NCBI GenBank assembly: GCA_029261855.1
Contig: JAJDAN010000003.1
Location: forward strand, 142,819-206,818
Direction of reading: 5' to 3'
DNA length: 64,000 bases
Source of the DNA: Deltaproteobacteria bacterium
GTDB lineage: Bacteria > Myxococcota_A > UBA9160 > UBA4427
Under the pieces are notes generated by a model. It did no database searches. It was not told the DNA's origin and saw only the letters and a list, made by a program, of their open reading frames with translations. Numbering within the stretch: position 1 is the stretch's first letter; every line of letters begins with the position of its first letter. The translations under genes and the position numbers were made by a program. Shown one piece after another: positions 34,327 through 43,177 of the stretch.

Positions 34327-35702
34327 CTCCTGTCCGCTGGGTTCTCGGGTTCCGGAACGTAGCCGCCGTCTGCCTCGGGGAGCCAGTCGAGTGGGATCTC
34401 TGGTGACAGACGCGCCATCCGCGACATCGAGGCGATGAACTCGTCGCTCTCACCGGCGGTGGCGGGGGTATGGAATTCCCACACGATCTCGCCCGCCGGA
34501 GTGACCTCGAGCGCACGGCCGGAGTTCGAATCGGTGATCAGGGTGGTGCCACCGGGAAGGCGCTGCACGGCTCCCAGCCATTCGGAATAGAACACGGCCT
34601 GCTCGTCGCCGCGGTAGGTCCAGCGGGGCTCGAAGCGGATGGGGTCGAGCTCGAGGATGCGCGACTCACCCGGCAGTCCGTTGTTGTCGAAGAGCAGCAG
34701 GTTGCCGCTGGCCAGTAGCTGCGCGTCGTGTTGGGTGCGGAAGTCGCCCTTGCGCGCCCACACCGCCCGCCCCTGCCGTGGATCGACGACGAAGACGGCG
34801 CTGGCGTTGCGACTCGAGATCAGGACGTTGCCTGCGGCGAAGGCCGGATCGATGGACGCCAGGCTTCCGTCGAGAACCTGCAGGCTGTTGCAGTGCAACA
34901 CGTCGGCCGGATTCCCCGTGCGGTCTTCGAGAACGTCGCGAAACGGTGAATCCCACAGGGCCACCACCAGCGACTGTTGCGAGAGGATCCGGCCGTCCGC
35001 GTCCATGTGCGTGAGGAAGTCTTCGAGCACTGGCTCCTCGGCGTCGAACCAGGGCAAATCATTCGCCTCGTGGGTCAGCACCAGCAGGCTGCCGTCGTCC
35101 AGAACGCGGAGCTGATGATGCGCGCGCACGGGGTTTGCCCACAGCAGCCGCGAATCGCGGTCGAGCTTGATGAGACCCTGCCCACCGAAGATCGCCAGCA
35201 GCTCGCCGCCGGGGAGCAGCTCGACGTGCCGCCACCACTGGGTGCCGGGCAACGAGAGATCCCGATCGGTCTCGGGGAAGGACTCCGCGAAGGACTTCGA
35301 CCAGCGATGCAGGACCCGGCCCTCGGTATCGATCAACACCGCCTCGGGCGCGTGACCATCGCTGTAGAGGTTGGTGCCGCGACTGGCGCGGACCCGGTCA
35401 TGGACCCCCACACCCGAGCGCCCTGCGCCGGGCTGGGACCCGCCCACGTATCCGATGGCCTCCAGTCGCGCGAAGGCCTCCCGCTCTTCCCCCGAAGTCG
35501 CCAGCTCGGTCGATACGGCGCGCCTGCGCCAACGACCGGGCCCGAGTTGCTCCCGCTCGTCGCGCGAGGGGCGGTCGCCCACCTGGGGCGAACCGTCACC
35601 GCCGCAGCCGCCTCCGAGCACCGTCCCGAGCAGCAGCGCGAGCCCCGTCCCTAGCACGAGCGCGAGCAACCCCGGCCGCGCCATCCACCGGGACGAGCGC
35701 AT
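34299..35702 (-). CDS. Arylsulfotransferase (ASST)-like lipoprotein
   Basis: A 467-residue predicted lipoprotein: the signal peptide GLLALVLGTGLALLLGTVLG is followed by GGCGGDG, so Cys near residue 33 is the anchor. The C-terminal two thirds form beta-propeller blades of ASST type: PEAVLIDTEGRVLHRW, WRHVELLPGGELLAIFGGQG, HHQLRVLDDGSLLVLTHE and TQHDAQLLASGNLLLFDNNG, then LPGGTTLITDSNSGRALEV. The HD in HDAQLL is a family hallmark, and a His in such a position is the transfer residue of E. coli AssT, but equivalence is not proven. It starts within the stop of the SUMF-ThuA gene (TGATG), so the pair is coupled. Confidence 0.82.
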   Translation of the reverse strand: MRSSRWMARPGLLALVLGTGLALLLGTVLGGGCGGDGSPQVGDRPSRDEREQLGPGRWRRRAVSTELATSGEEREAFARLEAIGYVGGSQPGAGRSGVGVHDRVRASRGTNLYSDGHAPEAVLIDTEGRVLHRWSKSFAESFPETDRDLSLPGTQWWRHVELLPGGELLAIFGGQGLIKLDRDSRLLWANPVRAHHQLRVLDDGSLLVLTHEANDLPWFDAEEPVLEDFLTHMDADGRILSQQSLVVALWDSPFRDVLEDRTGNPADVLHCNSLQVLDGSLASIDPAFAAGNVLISSRNASAVFVVDPRQGRAVWARKGDFRTQHDAQLLASGNLLLFDNNGLPGESRILELDPIRFEPRWTYRGDEQAVFYSEWLGAVQRLPGGTTLITDSNSGRALEVTPAGEIVWEFHTPATAGESDEFIASMSRMARLSPEIPLDWLPEADGGYVPEPENPADRSSHERRKQP

Positions 35703-37396
35703 CAAGGCTGTCGTTCCTGATGCAACTCCCGCCGGCGCGCCTGGTCGCGATCCGGCAGGTCCGTCGGTAGCGATTGCGTCACCGCGCCCGTCGCCGCCCA
35801 CTCGGCACTCCGCTGGAACATCACCTGGAAGCCGACGCCCTCGTACGCCGGGAAACCGTGACCGAGAGTGAGCTGAACCACACGTCCATTCCCGTAGCCG
35901 ACGACGAACAGCACCGGCTCGTGGCGCCCACTGCCCTTCTCGTCCGGGTCGGACCACCCGGTGGCGAGCACGGTCACCCGCTCGGCAGGCCCGCGCAGGC
36001 GGTCGTAGATCTCGTCGGGCGTATGTCGCCAGACGGCGGGCATGCCTGCGGTGATCGGATGCGGCTCCCGCAGCACGACCGGAAACGAATGCTCGGTGCT
36101 GTGGTGCCCGGCTCGGCCCTCGCTCGGGTCCCGCACCCGTTCGCCCGCGTCGTCGTAGTAGAGATAGACGCCCTCCGTGCGACTGCGCCCGTCCCAGCCC
36201 GCTAGTCCGGCCATCTGGTTGAAGGCGGCCCAGGTGCCGAAGCGCGTGGTGGCTCCGTGCACCAGCACGAGCCCCCCTCCGGCCTGCATGTAGGCGACGA
36301 AGGCCCTCCGCGTCGGCTCGGGCCAATCCGCGCCCTTGTAGTTCGAGACCACCACGTCGTAGTGCGAGAAGTCCGGCGCGAAGGCGGGGTCCGTCCCGAC
36401 CGGTACCGTCGTCACGACGTCCACCTCGAAGCGACCCGTCTCGAGCAGGAAGCGACGCATGAGCTCGGTGCGCGCCGCCCAATCGGGCTTCGGGGGCTGC
36501 CCGCCGACGACCAGCGCCCGCAGTCGCGGCGACACGACGTCGGGGTCGCCGGGCTCACCCGAGCGTGCGCAGCGAAAACCGAAGTCGACGTTGCGACTAC
36601 CGGGCGCGACGAAGTGGCGGTTCGAGGTACGGCTGTAGGCCGGGTTGCGGCGCCAGGACCCGCCGCGGGCCATTTGTCGCACCTCGGGTTCACCGGATGC
36701 CGCTCGCGCGCTGTGGGTCGTCCATTCGTAGACGTTGCCGGCCATGTCCAGTGCGCCGTACGGCGAGGCGCCTTCGGGAAAGGCGGCGACCGGGGAAGTC
36801 GTCGCGTAGCCGTCGTCGTAGGCTTCGAGGATGAAGGGCCATTCGTAGACGCGTCCAGCCGTGCGGTCGGGCACGTTCGCGAGCCGACGACCGCCGGTGT
36901 TCGCGGCTGCGCCCGCCTGGGAATACGACGTGTCTCCCCACGGATACACGGCCCCCTCTACACCGCGCGCGGCCTTCTCCCATTCCCATTCGCCGGGCAG
37001 GCGCTTGCCCGCCCACGCGCAGAAGACGCGTGCCTGATCGAAATCGACGCAGTTGATCGGGTGGAAGTCCCGGCCGGGCTTGCCCCAGTTGCAGGCGTCG
37101 CCCCACCCGGGCCGCCGCTTCCCCCGCCAGAGCGGAACGGTCAGACCCTCGGCGCTGCAGGCCCCCGCGGCCACACAGGTCGCATAGTCGGACACGCTGA
37201 CTTCCGTGCGATCGATCGAGAACGCCGCGAGTGTCCGGTCGGGGACGCCGGCCTCGTTCGGCTCGCAGCTGGTGTCCACTTCCGCGTTGCATCCCGAACG
37301 GAACGAGCCGGCGGGCACGGAGACCATGCCCGCTCCGAGCGAGGGCAGCAGCAAGGCCGTCAGGCCGGCCAGTCGCAACAGCTGGGTCGCTTGCAT
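35702..37396 (-). CDS. SUMF1/FGE-like and ThuA-like fusion protein
   Basis: A 564-residue exported fusion. After the signal peptide, residues about 22-275 form a formylglycine-enzyme-like (SUMF1) domain: MVSVPAGSFRSGCN, SIDRTEVSVSDYATC, FCAWAGKRLPGEWEWEKAAR, GALDMAGNVYEWTTH, ARGGSWRRN and DFGFRCAR. The active Cys that true FGE has after RGGS is absent, so sulfatase activation is unlikely. Residues about 285-545 are a ThuA-like domain (YDVVVSNYKGADWPEPTRRA, GGGLVLVHGATTRFG, HEPVLFVVGYGNGRVVQLTL with GHG), a glutamine-amidotransferase-like fold. The pairing with a coupled ASST-like lipoprotein suggests an envelope function on sulfated or sugar substrates, which is inference. Confidence 0.85.
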   Translation of the reverse strand: MQATQLLRLAGLTALLLPSLGAGMVSVPAGSFRSGCNAEVDTSCEPNEAGVPDRTLAAFSIDRTEVSVSDYATCVAAGACSAEGLTVPLWRGKRRPGWGDACNWGKPGRDFHPINCVDFDQARVFCAWAGKRLPGEWEWEKAARGVEGAVYPWGDTSYSQAGAAANTGGRRLANVPDRTAGRVYEWPFILEAYDDGYATTSPVAAFPEGASPYGALDMAGNVYEWTTHSARAASGEPEVRQMARGGSWRRNPAYSRTSNRHFVAPGSRNVDFGFRCARSGEPGDPDVVSPRLRALVVGGQPPKPDWAARTELMRRFLLETGRFEVDVVTTVPVGTDPAFAPDFSHYDVVVSNYKGADWPEPTRRAFVAYMQAGGGLVLVHGATTRFGTWAAFNQMAGLAGWDGRSRTEGVYLYYDDAGERVRDPSEGRAGHHSTEHSFPVVLREPHPITAGMPAVWRHTPDEIYDRLRGPAERVTVLATGWSDPDEKGSGRHEPVLFVVGYGNGRVVQLTLGHGFPAYEGVGFQVMFQRSAEWAATGAVTQSLPTDLPDRDQARRRELHQERQP

Positions 37397-37482
37397 TGCG
37401 CGCCAGGGTAGTGGACCCGTCCCGCATCGGGCCGGCCAGGGTGATACCCTCTGGCGCTTCCGAGCGAAGGAGATCTCCCCCC

Positions 37483-38736
37483 TTGTCCGCCCCCGTGCCC
37501 GCCCCCTTGCCCGCCGTCGAAGTCGTGCGCCCCGAGGAAGTGGGCCTCAGCGCCGATCGGCTCCGCCGCATCGACGAGCACCTCGAGCGTCGCTACCTGG
37601 CTTCCGGGAAGATCGCCGGCGCGCTCACCCTGGTCTCCCGCAAGGACCGGGTCGCGTATCTCTCGCCCGTGGGTCGCATGGACATCGAACGCGACAAGCC
37701 CATGCGCGAGGACACGATCTTCCGCATCTACTCGATGACGAAGCCGATCACGTCCGTGGCGCTCATGATGTTGTACGAAGAGGGTCACTTCCAGCTGGAC
37801 GACCCGGTCCACAAGAGCATCCCGGAATGGCGCGACCTGCGCGTCTATCGCCAGGGCAATCATCCCGCCTGGCTGACCGATCCGTGCGAGCGCCCCATGT
37901 CCATCCGCGACCTCTTCACCCACATGTCCGGGTTGACCTACGGGTTCATGCATCGCACGAACGTCGACCGGGCCTACCGCCGGCTCGGCGTCGGGCGCGA
38001 GGGCTCGAAGGACCTGCGCGCGATGATCGAGACCCTGGCGGAGCTTCCCCTCGAATTTTCGCCGGGGACGCGCTGGAACTACTCGGTGTCCACCGACGTG
38101 TTGGGCCACCTCGTCGAGGTCTTCTCGGGCATGCCCTACGACGAGTACCTCCGCACCCGGATCTTCGAGCCCCTCGGCATGGTCGATACGGGCTTCACGG
38201 TCCCTCCCGACAAGATCGACCGCTTCGCCGCCAACTACTCGCGCCGCCGGGACAAGTCCCTGCGCCTCGAAGACGACCCCGAGACCAGTCCCTACACGCG
38301 ACCGACCACCTTCTTCTCCGGCGGTGGCGGCCTCGTGTCGACGGCGGCCGACTACCTGCGATTCTGTCGCATGTTGCTCGGCGGCGGCGAGCTCGACGGC
38401 GCCCGCATCCTCGGCCGCAAGACCATCGAGCTGATGACCCTCAACCACCTGCCCGGCGGCGGGGACCTGACCGAGATCGCCTTCGGCAACTTTGCCGAGA
38501 CGACCTACGAGGGCGTCGGCTTCGGCCTCGGCTTCTCCGTCCAGGTCGACCTCGCCAAGGCCCAGACCGTCGGCTCTCCGGGCGAGTACGCCTGGGGCGG
38601 CGCCGCCAGCACGGCCTTCTGGATCGACCCGCGCGAAGAGCTGATCGTCGTCTTCCTGACCCAGTTCATGCCGTCAGGGACGTTCAACTTCCGTGGGCAG
38701 CTGAAATCGATCATCTATCCCGCGATCACCGATTGA
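37483..38736 (+). CDS. Beta-lactamase-fold serine hydrolase (class C/EstB-like esterase)
   Basis: A 417-residue serine hydrolase of the beta-lactamase/penicillin-binding-protein fold. The nucleophile motif SxxK is SMTK (84-87) within IFRIYSMTKPITSVALMMLY. The second motif Tyr is in RWNYSVSTDVLG (Tyr200), and a late GGAASTAFWIDP fits the third. This arrangement is common in EstB-type esterases, which act on short-chain esters. I chose TTG 37483 because AGGAG lies about 10 bases upstream; GTG 37495 is an alternative. There is no clear signal peptide. It is divergent from the SUMF-ThuA gene. Confidence 0.9.
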   Translation: MSAPVPAPLPAVEVVRPEEVGLSADRLRRIDEHLERRYLASGKIAGALTLVSRKDRVAYLSPVGRMDIERDKPMREDTIFRIYSMTKPITSVALMMLYEEGHFQLDDPVHKSIPEWRDLRVYRQGNHPAWLTDPCERPMSIRDLFTHMSGLTYGFMHRTNVDRAYRRLGVGREGSKDLRAMIETLAELPLEFSPGTRWNYSVSTDVLGHLVEVFSGMPYDEYLRTRIFEPLGMVDTGFTVPPDKIDRFAANYSRRRDKSLRLEDDPETSPYTRPTTFFSGGGGLVSTAADYLRFCRMLLGGGELDGARILGRKTIELMTLNHLPGGGDLTEIAFGNFAETTYEGVGFGLGFSVQVDLAKAQTVGSPGEYAWGGAASTAFWIDPREELIVVFLTQFMPSGTFNFRGQLKSIIYPAITD

Positions 38737-38779
38737 GCCCGTCCTGACGCAAGAGACGGGCACCGAGAAAGGAAGCTCC

Positions 38780-39919
38780 ATGTCTCCCGAGATCCCCGCT
38801 ACCGCGCTGCAGCTCCAATCCAACATCCGCAAGGACGGCACCCTCGTCTTGTCGATCGAGACCGTCGAGGTGCCCCGACCGGGTGATGGCGAAGTACTCG
38901 TGCGCATCGAGGCGTCGCCCATCAACCCGTCGGACATGGGCCTGCTCTTCGGCCCCGCAGACATGACGACGGCACGTGCCGCCGGAAGCGCCGACCGACC
39001 CGCCGTCGAGGCCGACGTGCCCGAGAAGCTGTTGGCGTCCGCTGCGGCGCGCCTCGATCAGCCCATGCCTGCCGGAAACGAGGGGGCGGGCATCGTGGTC
39101 GCGGCAGGATCGTCGGACGAAGCCCAGGCCCTACTCGGGAGGACGGTCGCCTGCATCGGCGGCGCCATGTACGCCCAGTACCGTTGCATGCCCACGGCCT
39201 TCTGTCTGCCACTGCCCGAGGGCACGACGCCCACCCAGGGCGCTTCGTGCTTCGTGAACCCGCTGACGGCTCTGGGCATGGTCGAAACCATGAAGCTCGA
39301 GGGCCACACGGCGCTGGTCCACACCGCCGCCGCCTCGAACCTGGGGCAGATGCTCAACAAGCTGTGCCAGGCCGACGGCGTCCCCCTGGTGAACATCGTT
39401 CGCCGGCAGGAACACGTGGACCTGCTCAAGGGCATCGGCGCCAAGTTCGTGTGCAACTCCAGCGAAGACCGCTTCCGCGAAGATCTCGTCGACGCCCTGG
39501 TGCAGACCGGCGCCACCCTCGCCTTCGACGCAACCGGTGGCGGCAAACTGGCGAGCGACATCCTCGCCTGCATGGAGATCGCACTCAGCAAGTCCGCGAC
39601 GGAATTCAGCCGCTACGGCTCAGACACCCACAAGCAGGTCTACATCTACGGCGGCCTCGAGCGCTCGCCCACGACCCTGACCCGCACCTACGGCATGGCC
39701 TGGAGCGTCGGCGGCTGGCTGCTCACTCCGTTCCTGCGCCGGGTCGGTGCCGAAGCCGGACAGAAGCTGCGGGAGCGTGTCGCGAGCGAGATCACCACCA
39801 CCTTCACGAGTCACTACAGCGACGAGATCAGCCTGGCGGAGGCCGTCTCGCTCGAGACGATCGCGCGCTACGGACGTCAGGCGACGGGAGAGAAGTTCCT
39901 CATCACGCCTCACAAGTAG
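38780..39919 (+). CDS. MDR-family zinc-binding-type dehydrogenase
   Basis: A 379-residue medium-chain dehydrogenase/reductase. The N-terminal catalytic domain has VEVPRPGDGEVLVRIEASPI then NPSDMGLL and NEGAGIVVAAG. The cofactor region includes ALVHTAAASNLGQMLNKLCQ, whose Ala-rich turn departs from the usual GxGxxG, followed by VNIVRRQEHVDLLKGIGA and LAFDATGGGK. Zinc ligands are not evident. Members of this branch are annotated as alcohol dehydrogenase or quinone reductase, and substrate is unknown. It ends with a 17-base overlap with the convergent hydrolase. Confidence 0.9.
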   Translation: MSPEIPATALQLQSNIRKDGTLVLSIETVEVPRPGDGEVLVRIEASPINPSDMGLLFGPADMTTARAAGSADRPAVEADVPEKLLASAAARLDQPMPAGNEGAGIVVAAGSSDEAQALLGRTVACIGGAMYAQYRCMPTAFCLPLPEGTTPTQGASCFVNPLTALGMVETMKLEGHTALVHTAAASNLGQMLNKLCQADGVPLVNIVRRQEHVDLLKGIGAKFVCNSSEDRFREDLVDALVQTGATLAFDATGGGKLASDILACMEIALSKSATEFSRYGSDTHKQVYIYGGLERSPTTLTRTYGMAWSVGGWLLTPFLRRVGAEAGQKLRERVASEITTTFTSHYSDEISLAEAVSLETIARYGRQATGEKFLITPHK

Positions 39920-40655
39920 CGAGGAACTCGCGCACGCGTGCCACCGTCCGGGGTACGACCGCCTCTTCTTTCCAGTGCTCGACCAGCTCGGCGTTGGGCG
40001 CCAGCGCGGCCACCTCACGAGACGTCACCTGGGGGTGATAGAGGTCGTCGCCCATCAGCACGAGCATGGGCGTCTGGCAACCGCGCACGAAGTCGCGGTC
40101 GACGCTGAACACGAAATCGCCGTCGTACATGCGGCTTCGGAAGGAACGCCAGGTCTCGTCGCCAGCCTCGGGATGATCCGGGGCAATCTCCTGGGCCCAG
40201 CTGTCGAACATCTCGTAGAAGGCGTGCCGATTCTCGTGGGCGCCGATCGTCTGTTGCAACACCGCGGAAGCCACGCGGTCCGGCGCGGCCTGCATCACGC
40301 CGAAACAGTAGGGACCGCCGATGCAACCCCCGATCAGGTGGCAGCGGTCGATCCCCAGATGATCGAGCAGCGCGACGTGATCGTCGGCATAGGTGTGCCA
40401 GCCGTCATCCTCGCAGACCGGCGCGCGCGACTTTCCCGCGTTGCGCTGGTCCATGGCGATCACCCGGTGGCGATCGGACAGGGCGTCCACCGGGTTCCAG
40501 GGCGAGTTCTTCCAGAAGCCCGCCGCCGAACGCATTCCGCCGGGCGCGAAGAGCAGGACCGGGAGGCCGCTTTCTCCGTTCTGTGTCCCGCCCTGCTCCG
40601 TCCCGCCCCGCTCGAAATAGTGGATCCGGACCTCACCGCGCTCGAAATCAGGCAT
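39903..40655 (-). CDS. Alpha/beta-fold hydrolase with GGCIGG elbow
   Basis: A 250-residue alpha/beta hydrolase. LLFAPGGMRSAAGFW provides the oxyanion region. The nucleophile position in CHLIGGCIGGPYCFGV is Cys111 rather than the usual Ser, as in dienelactone-hydrolase-like or other Cys-nucleophile members. LVLMGDDLYHP may carry the acid, and HWKEEAVVP fits the catalytic His near the C-terminus. It may hydrolyse a lactone or thioester, but this is inference. It is convergent with, and overlaps by 17 bases, the MDR dehydrogenase. Confidence 0.88.
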   Translation of the reverse strand: MPDFERGEVRIHYFERGGTEQGGTQNGESGLPVLLFAPGGMRSAAGFWKNSPWNPVDALSDRHRVIAMDQRNAGKSRAPVCEDDGWHTYADDHVALLDHLGIDRCHLIGGCIGGPYCFGVMQAAPDRVASAVLQQTIGAHENRHAFYEMFDSWAQEIAPDHPEAGDETWRSFRSRMYDGDFVFSVDRDFVRGCQTPMLVLMGDDLYHPQVTSREVAALAPNAELVEHWKEEAVVPRTVARVREFLATCEA

Positions 40656-40783
40656 TCGCCGATGGTGACACGGCAGCAGGCAGATCGGCCAGACATTGAC
40701 AGCGGCAGGCGCTGCCGAGCGTATCACGCGCACGCGAAGCGCGATCGATTCGATAGAGTGTCCCCATCGACCCGCTCTCCTGC

Positions 40784-41629
40784 ATGCGAAGAAGCGTCTC
40801 CCCGAGCGGTCTGGCCACCGCGGTCGGCCTCGCGCTCGCGCTCGCCTTCTCCGCGGGATGCATGGGGTCGCCGCCCCGGTCGACACCCCAGCGAATGTCC
40901 GCCCCAGACGCCAGCGAGTCGGACGCCACCGCGCGCGCCATTGCGGCCCTGACGCGGATGACCGACTTCCTCGGTTCGCAGGACGTGATCCGCTTCGAGG
41001 CGGAGACCCGTTACGACGCCGTCCAGCCGTCCGGGCAGAAGATCGAGTTCGGCAGTCACCGAAAGATCGAGCTGCGGCCGCGGAAACACGTGCGGGTCGA
41101 CGTCGCACACTGGGACGGCGAGCGCGAGCTCATCACCTTCGACGGAAGTCGCCTGTCTGCGGCTCTCCTCGGCCAGCGGGTCTACGCGACCCTGCCCTTC
41201 GACGGCACCACTTCCGAAGCGTTCGACTACCTGGTCGCGGAGTATCGCCTGCAGTCGCCCCTGTTCGACCTGCTCCACCCCGACCTGCCGGCCGACATCG
41301 CGGACCGCACGACCTCCGCCCGGTCGCTGGGCCCGATCACCCTCGACGGGGTCGCTTGCGACCACCTGGCCTTCCGCGGCGAGCGGGTCGACTTCCAGCT
41401 CTACCTGCGTCTCGGTGACGAGCCCGTCCCCATCCGCCTGGTGGTCGACTATCACGCGGCGCCGGGAAGTCCGCAGTTCCGAGCGGACCTGCGGGGTTGG
41501 GATCTGCGCAGCGATCTGCCGGACTCCCGCTTCCGCCTGACGCCGCCGCCCGGTGCCCAACGCGTCTCGTTCCCCGAGCTATTGGACCTGTTGCTCGGCC
41601 CCCCTGAAGACGAGGACGCCACACCGTGA
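40784..41629 (+). CDS. DUF2092-domain lipoprotein
   Basis: A 281-residue predicted lipoprotein (lipobox LAFSAGC, Cys26). The body matches DUF2092 proteins, which resemble LolA/LolB-like beta folds: MTDFLGSQDVIRFEAETRYD, then LRPRKHVRVDVAHWDGEREL, ITFDGSRLSAALLGQRVYAT, FDYLVAEYRLQSPLFDLLHP and the ending RFRLTPPPGAQRVSF. It could carry lipid in the periplasm, though this is not established. The next gene starts by GTGA overlap with its stop, so these two are an operon. Confidence 0.85.
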   Translation: MRRSVSPSGLATAVGLALALAFSAGCMGSPPRSTPQRMSAPDASESDATARAIAALTRMTDFLGSQDVIRFEAETRYDAVQPSGQKIEFGSHRKIELRPRKHVRVDVAHWDGERELITFDGSRLSAALLGQRVYATLPFDGTTSEAFDYLVAEYRLQSPLFDLLHPDLPADIADRTTSARSLGPITLDGVACDHLAFRGERVDFQLYLRLGDEPVPIRLVVDYHAAPGSPQFRADLRGWDLRSDLPDSRFRLTPPPGAQRVSFPELLDLLLGPPEDEDATP

Positions 41630-43155
41630 GCACGCCTCTCTCCACCCGACCCAACCTTTCCACCCGACCCAACCTTTCCACCCGGCCCACCCGGCACATT
41701 CGGCTCGTCCGCGTTTTCGCGACTTGTCTGGCGGCCGCGTTCGTCGTCGCCATCGCGATCGAGAGCGACGCACGCGGACGCGGCGGAGGTGGACGCGGTG
41801 GCATGTCGCGAGGCGGTGGCATGCGCGGTGGCAGCGGCACGTACCGGGGCGGCCCGGCCGGCGGCGGGTCCATCCGGGGTGGATCGGGCGGTCGCTATCG
41901 CAGCTACGACCCCAGTCGCACGGGCAGCCGGGGCTCCGGAGGCCAGCGGGACGGCAGCTTCGAGACGCGTCGAGGGGAGACCGTCGATTGGTCGTCGAGC
42001 CGGACGCGCACCGAGGACGGTGTGAAGCGGGAAGGATCCTGGGAGTCGAGCTCCGGCGCGTCCGGCGGCGGCAGCAGCGAGATCGGCATCCAGGACGGCC
42101 AGGTCCAGAGCCGGGACCGCAGCGGCCACGCCGAGAACGCGAAGGGTGAGACGATGGACCGCGACGTCCACTCCGAGCGCCACGACGGACACGTCGATCG
42201 CTCGGCGCACACCAAGACGAGCACCGGCGTCGACGCGCGTTCGGAGGGCCAGATCAAGAAGACCGACGACGGTGTCGTGGCGCGCGGCTCGATCGTCGGC
42301 AAGGACGGCGCCGCCGCCGGGACGATCGCCCGCAAGGGGGACCAGACCTGGGTGCGCGGCGCCGCGACCGACGGCAACAACGTGACCTGGGGCGGTGCAC
42401 AGTGCAACGGCAACCACTGCTACGGCGGGCGCGCGACCGTCAAGGTCAAGGACTACTACGACTACCCGTACTACTACTACCCGTACTACTACGGCTACTA
42501 CTCGTGTCCCTATGGCAGCGTGCAGACCTGGAGCAATCGCTACGGGACCCCCATCTACGGCTGCTCGAACGTCTACGTCGTCCACACGACGATCTCCCTC
42601 GGCGCCTCCGAGACGCACAAGACGAGCGCGGCGTCCGGTGACGCCTGGCCCGCCGAGGCCGAGGTGTCGTCGGCGCCGGTCCTGATGTACGAGGTGAGCC
42701 CGGAAGTCGTCGCGTACGCGACCACCTATCCGCCCCAGGGAGTCTTCGCCGAGAAGCAGGGCCAGCGCTACTTCTGGGTGCCCGGCCCAGCCGAGGCGAC
42801 TGCGGAAGCGAAGCAGTCGATCGTCACCGCCGGCGCCATGCCGCAACCCACCGCCAACGCGACGGTGATCACCTACGACATCGGCGGGCGCGTCGTGTAC
42901 CTCACCAACGAGCGTCCGATCCCGGGTTTCTACGCGGAGAACGCCGATCAGCTCTTCGTCTGGATCCCCGGCGTGCGAGAGCCGACGGACGACGAACGCA
43001 ACGTCATCCGCACTGCGATCACCGCCCACGAGGCGGGGGGTCGCGACGCCCTGGACCGGGAGGTCCGCAAGCTGGAAGCCAACCGCGAGGCGCCGCCGGA
43101 TGCCGGTGCAGCTTCCGGCGCGAAGGCCGGGGCTGCGACCGACCCGAAGAGCTAG
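41626..43155 (+). CDS. Exported Gly/Arg- and Tyr-rich protein of unknown function
   Basis: I do not recognise this 509-residue protein. Its N-terminal extension contains three STRPNL-type repeats from an 18-bp DNA repeat, then a hydrophobic export segment (VFATCLAAAFVVAIAI). Next is a low-complexity Gly/Arg/Ser region with RGRGGGGRGG-type runs, and a polar segment rich in HxxH and acidic residues. A Tyr-rich patch follows (KDYYDYPYYYYPYYYGYYSC), with Cys spacing CNGNHC and SCPYG. The C-terminal half has two similar modules (EVVAYATTYPPQGVFAEKQG and then VITYDIGGRVVYLTNERPIP). It resembles DUF3300-like surface proteins in overall style. The GTG overlaps the DUF2092 stop. Confidence 0.78.
   Translation: MSTPLSTRPNLSTRPNLSTRPTRHIRLVRVFATCLAAAFVVAIAIESDARGRGGGGRGGMSRGGGMRGGSGTYRGGPAGGGSIRGGSGGRYRSYDPSRTGSRGSGGQRDGSFETRRGETVDWSSSRTRTEDGVKREGSWESSSGASGGGSSEIGIQDGQVQSRDRSGHAENAKGETMDRDVHSERHDGHVDRSAHTKTSTGVDARSEGQIKKTDDGVVARGSIVGKDGAAAGTIARKGDQTWVRGAATDGNNVTWGGAQCNGNHCYGGRATVKVKDYYDYPYYYYPYYYGYYSCPYGSVQTWSNRYGTPIYGCSNVYVVHTTISLGASETHKTSAASGDAWPAEAEVSSAPVLMYEVSPEVVAYATTYPPQGVFAEKQGQRYFWVPGPAEATAEAKQSIVTAGAMPQPTANATVITYDIGGRVVYLTNERPIPGFYAENADQLFVWIPGVREPTDDERNVIRTAITAHEAGGRDALDREVRKLEANREAPPDAGAASGAKAGAATDPKS
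41641..41694 (+). repeat. 18-bp tandem repeat (2 exact + 1 diverged copy)
   Basis: TCCACCCGACCCAACCTT is present at 41641-41658 and 41659-41676 with a diverged third copy to 41694. It sits in the first 25 codons of the Gly/Tyr-rich gene and encodes STRPNL repeats in front of the export signal. Confidence 0.93.
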
Positions 43156-43177
43156 ACGGGACCTGGAGGATCCGAGC

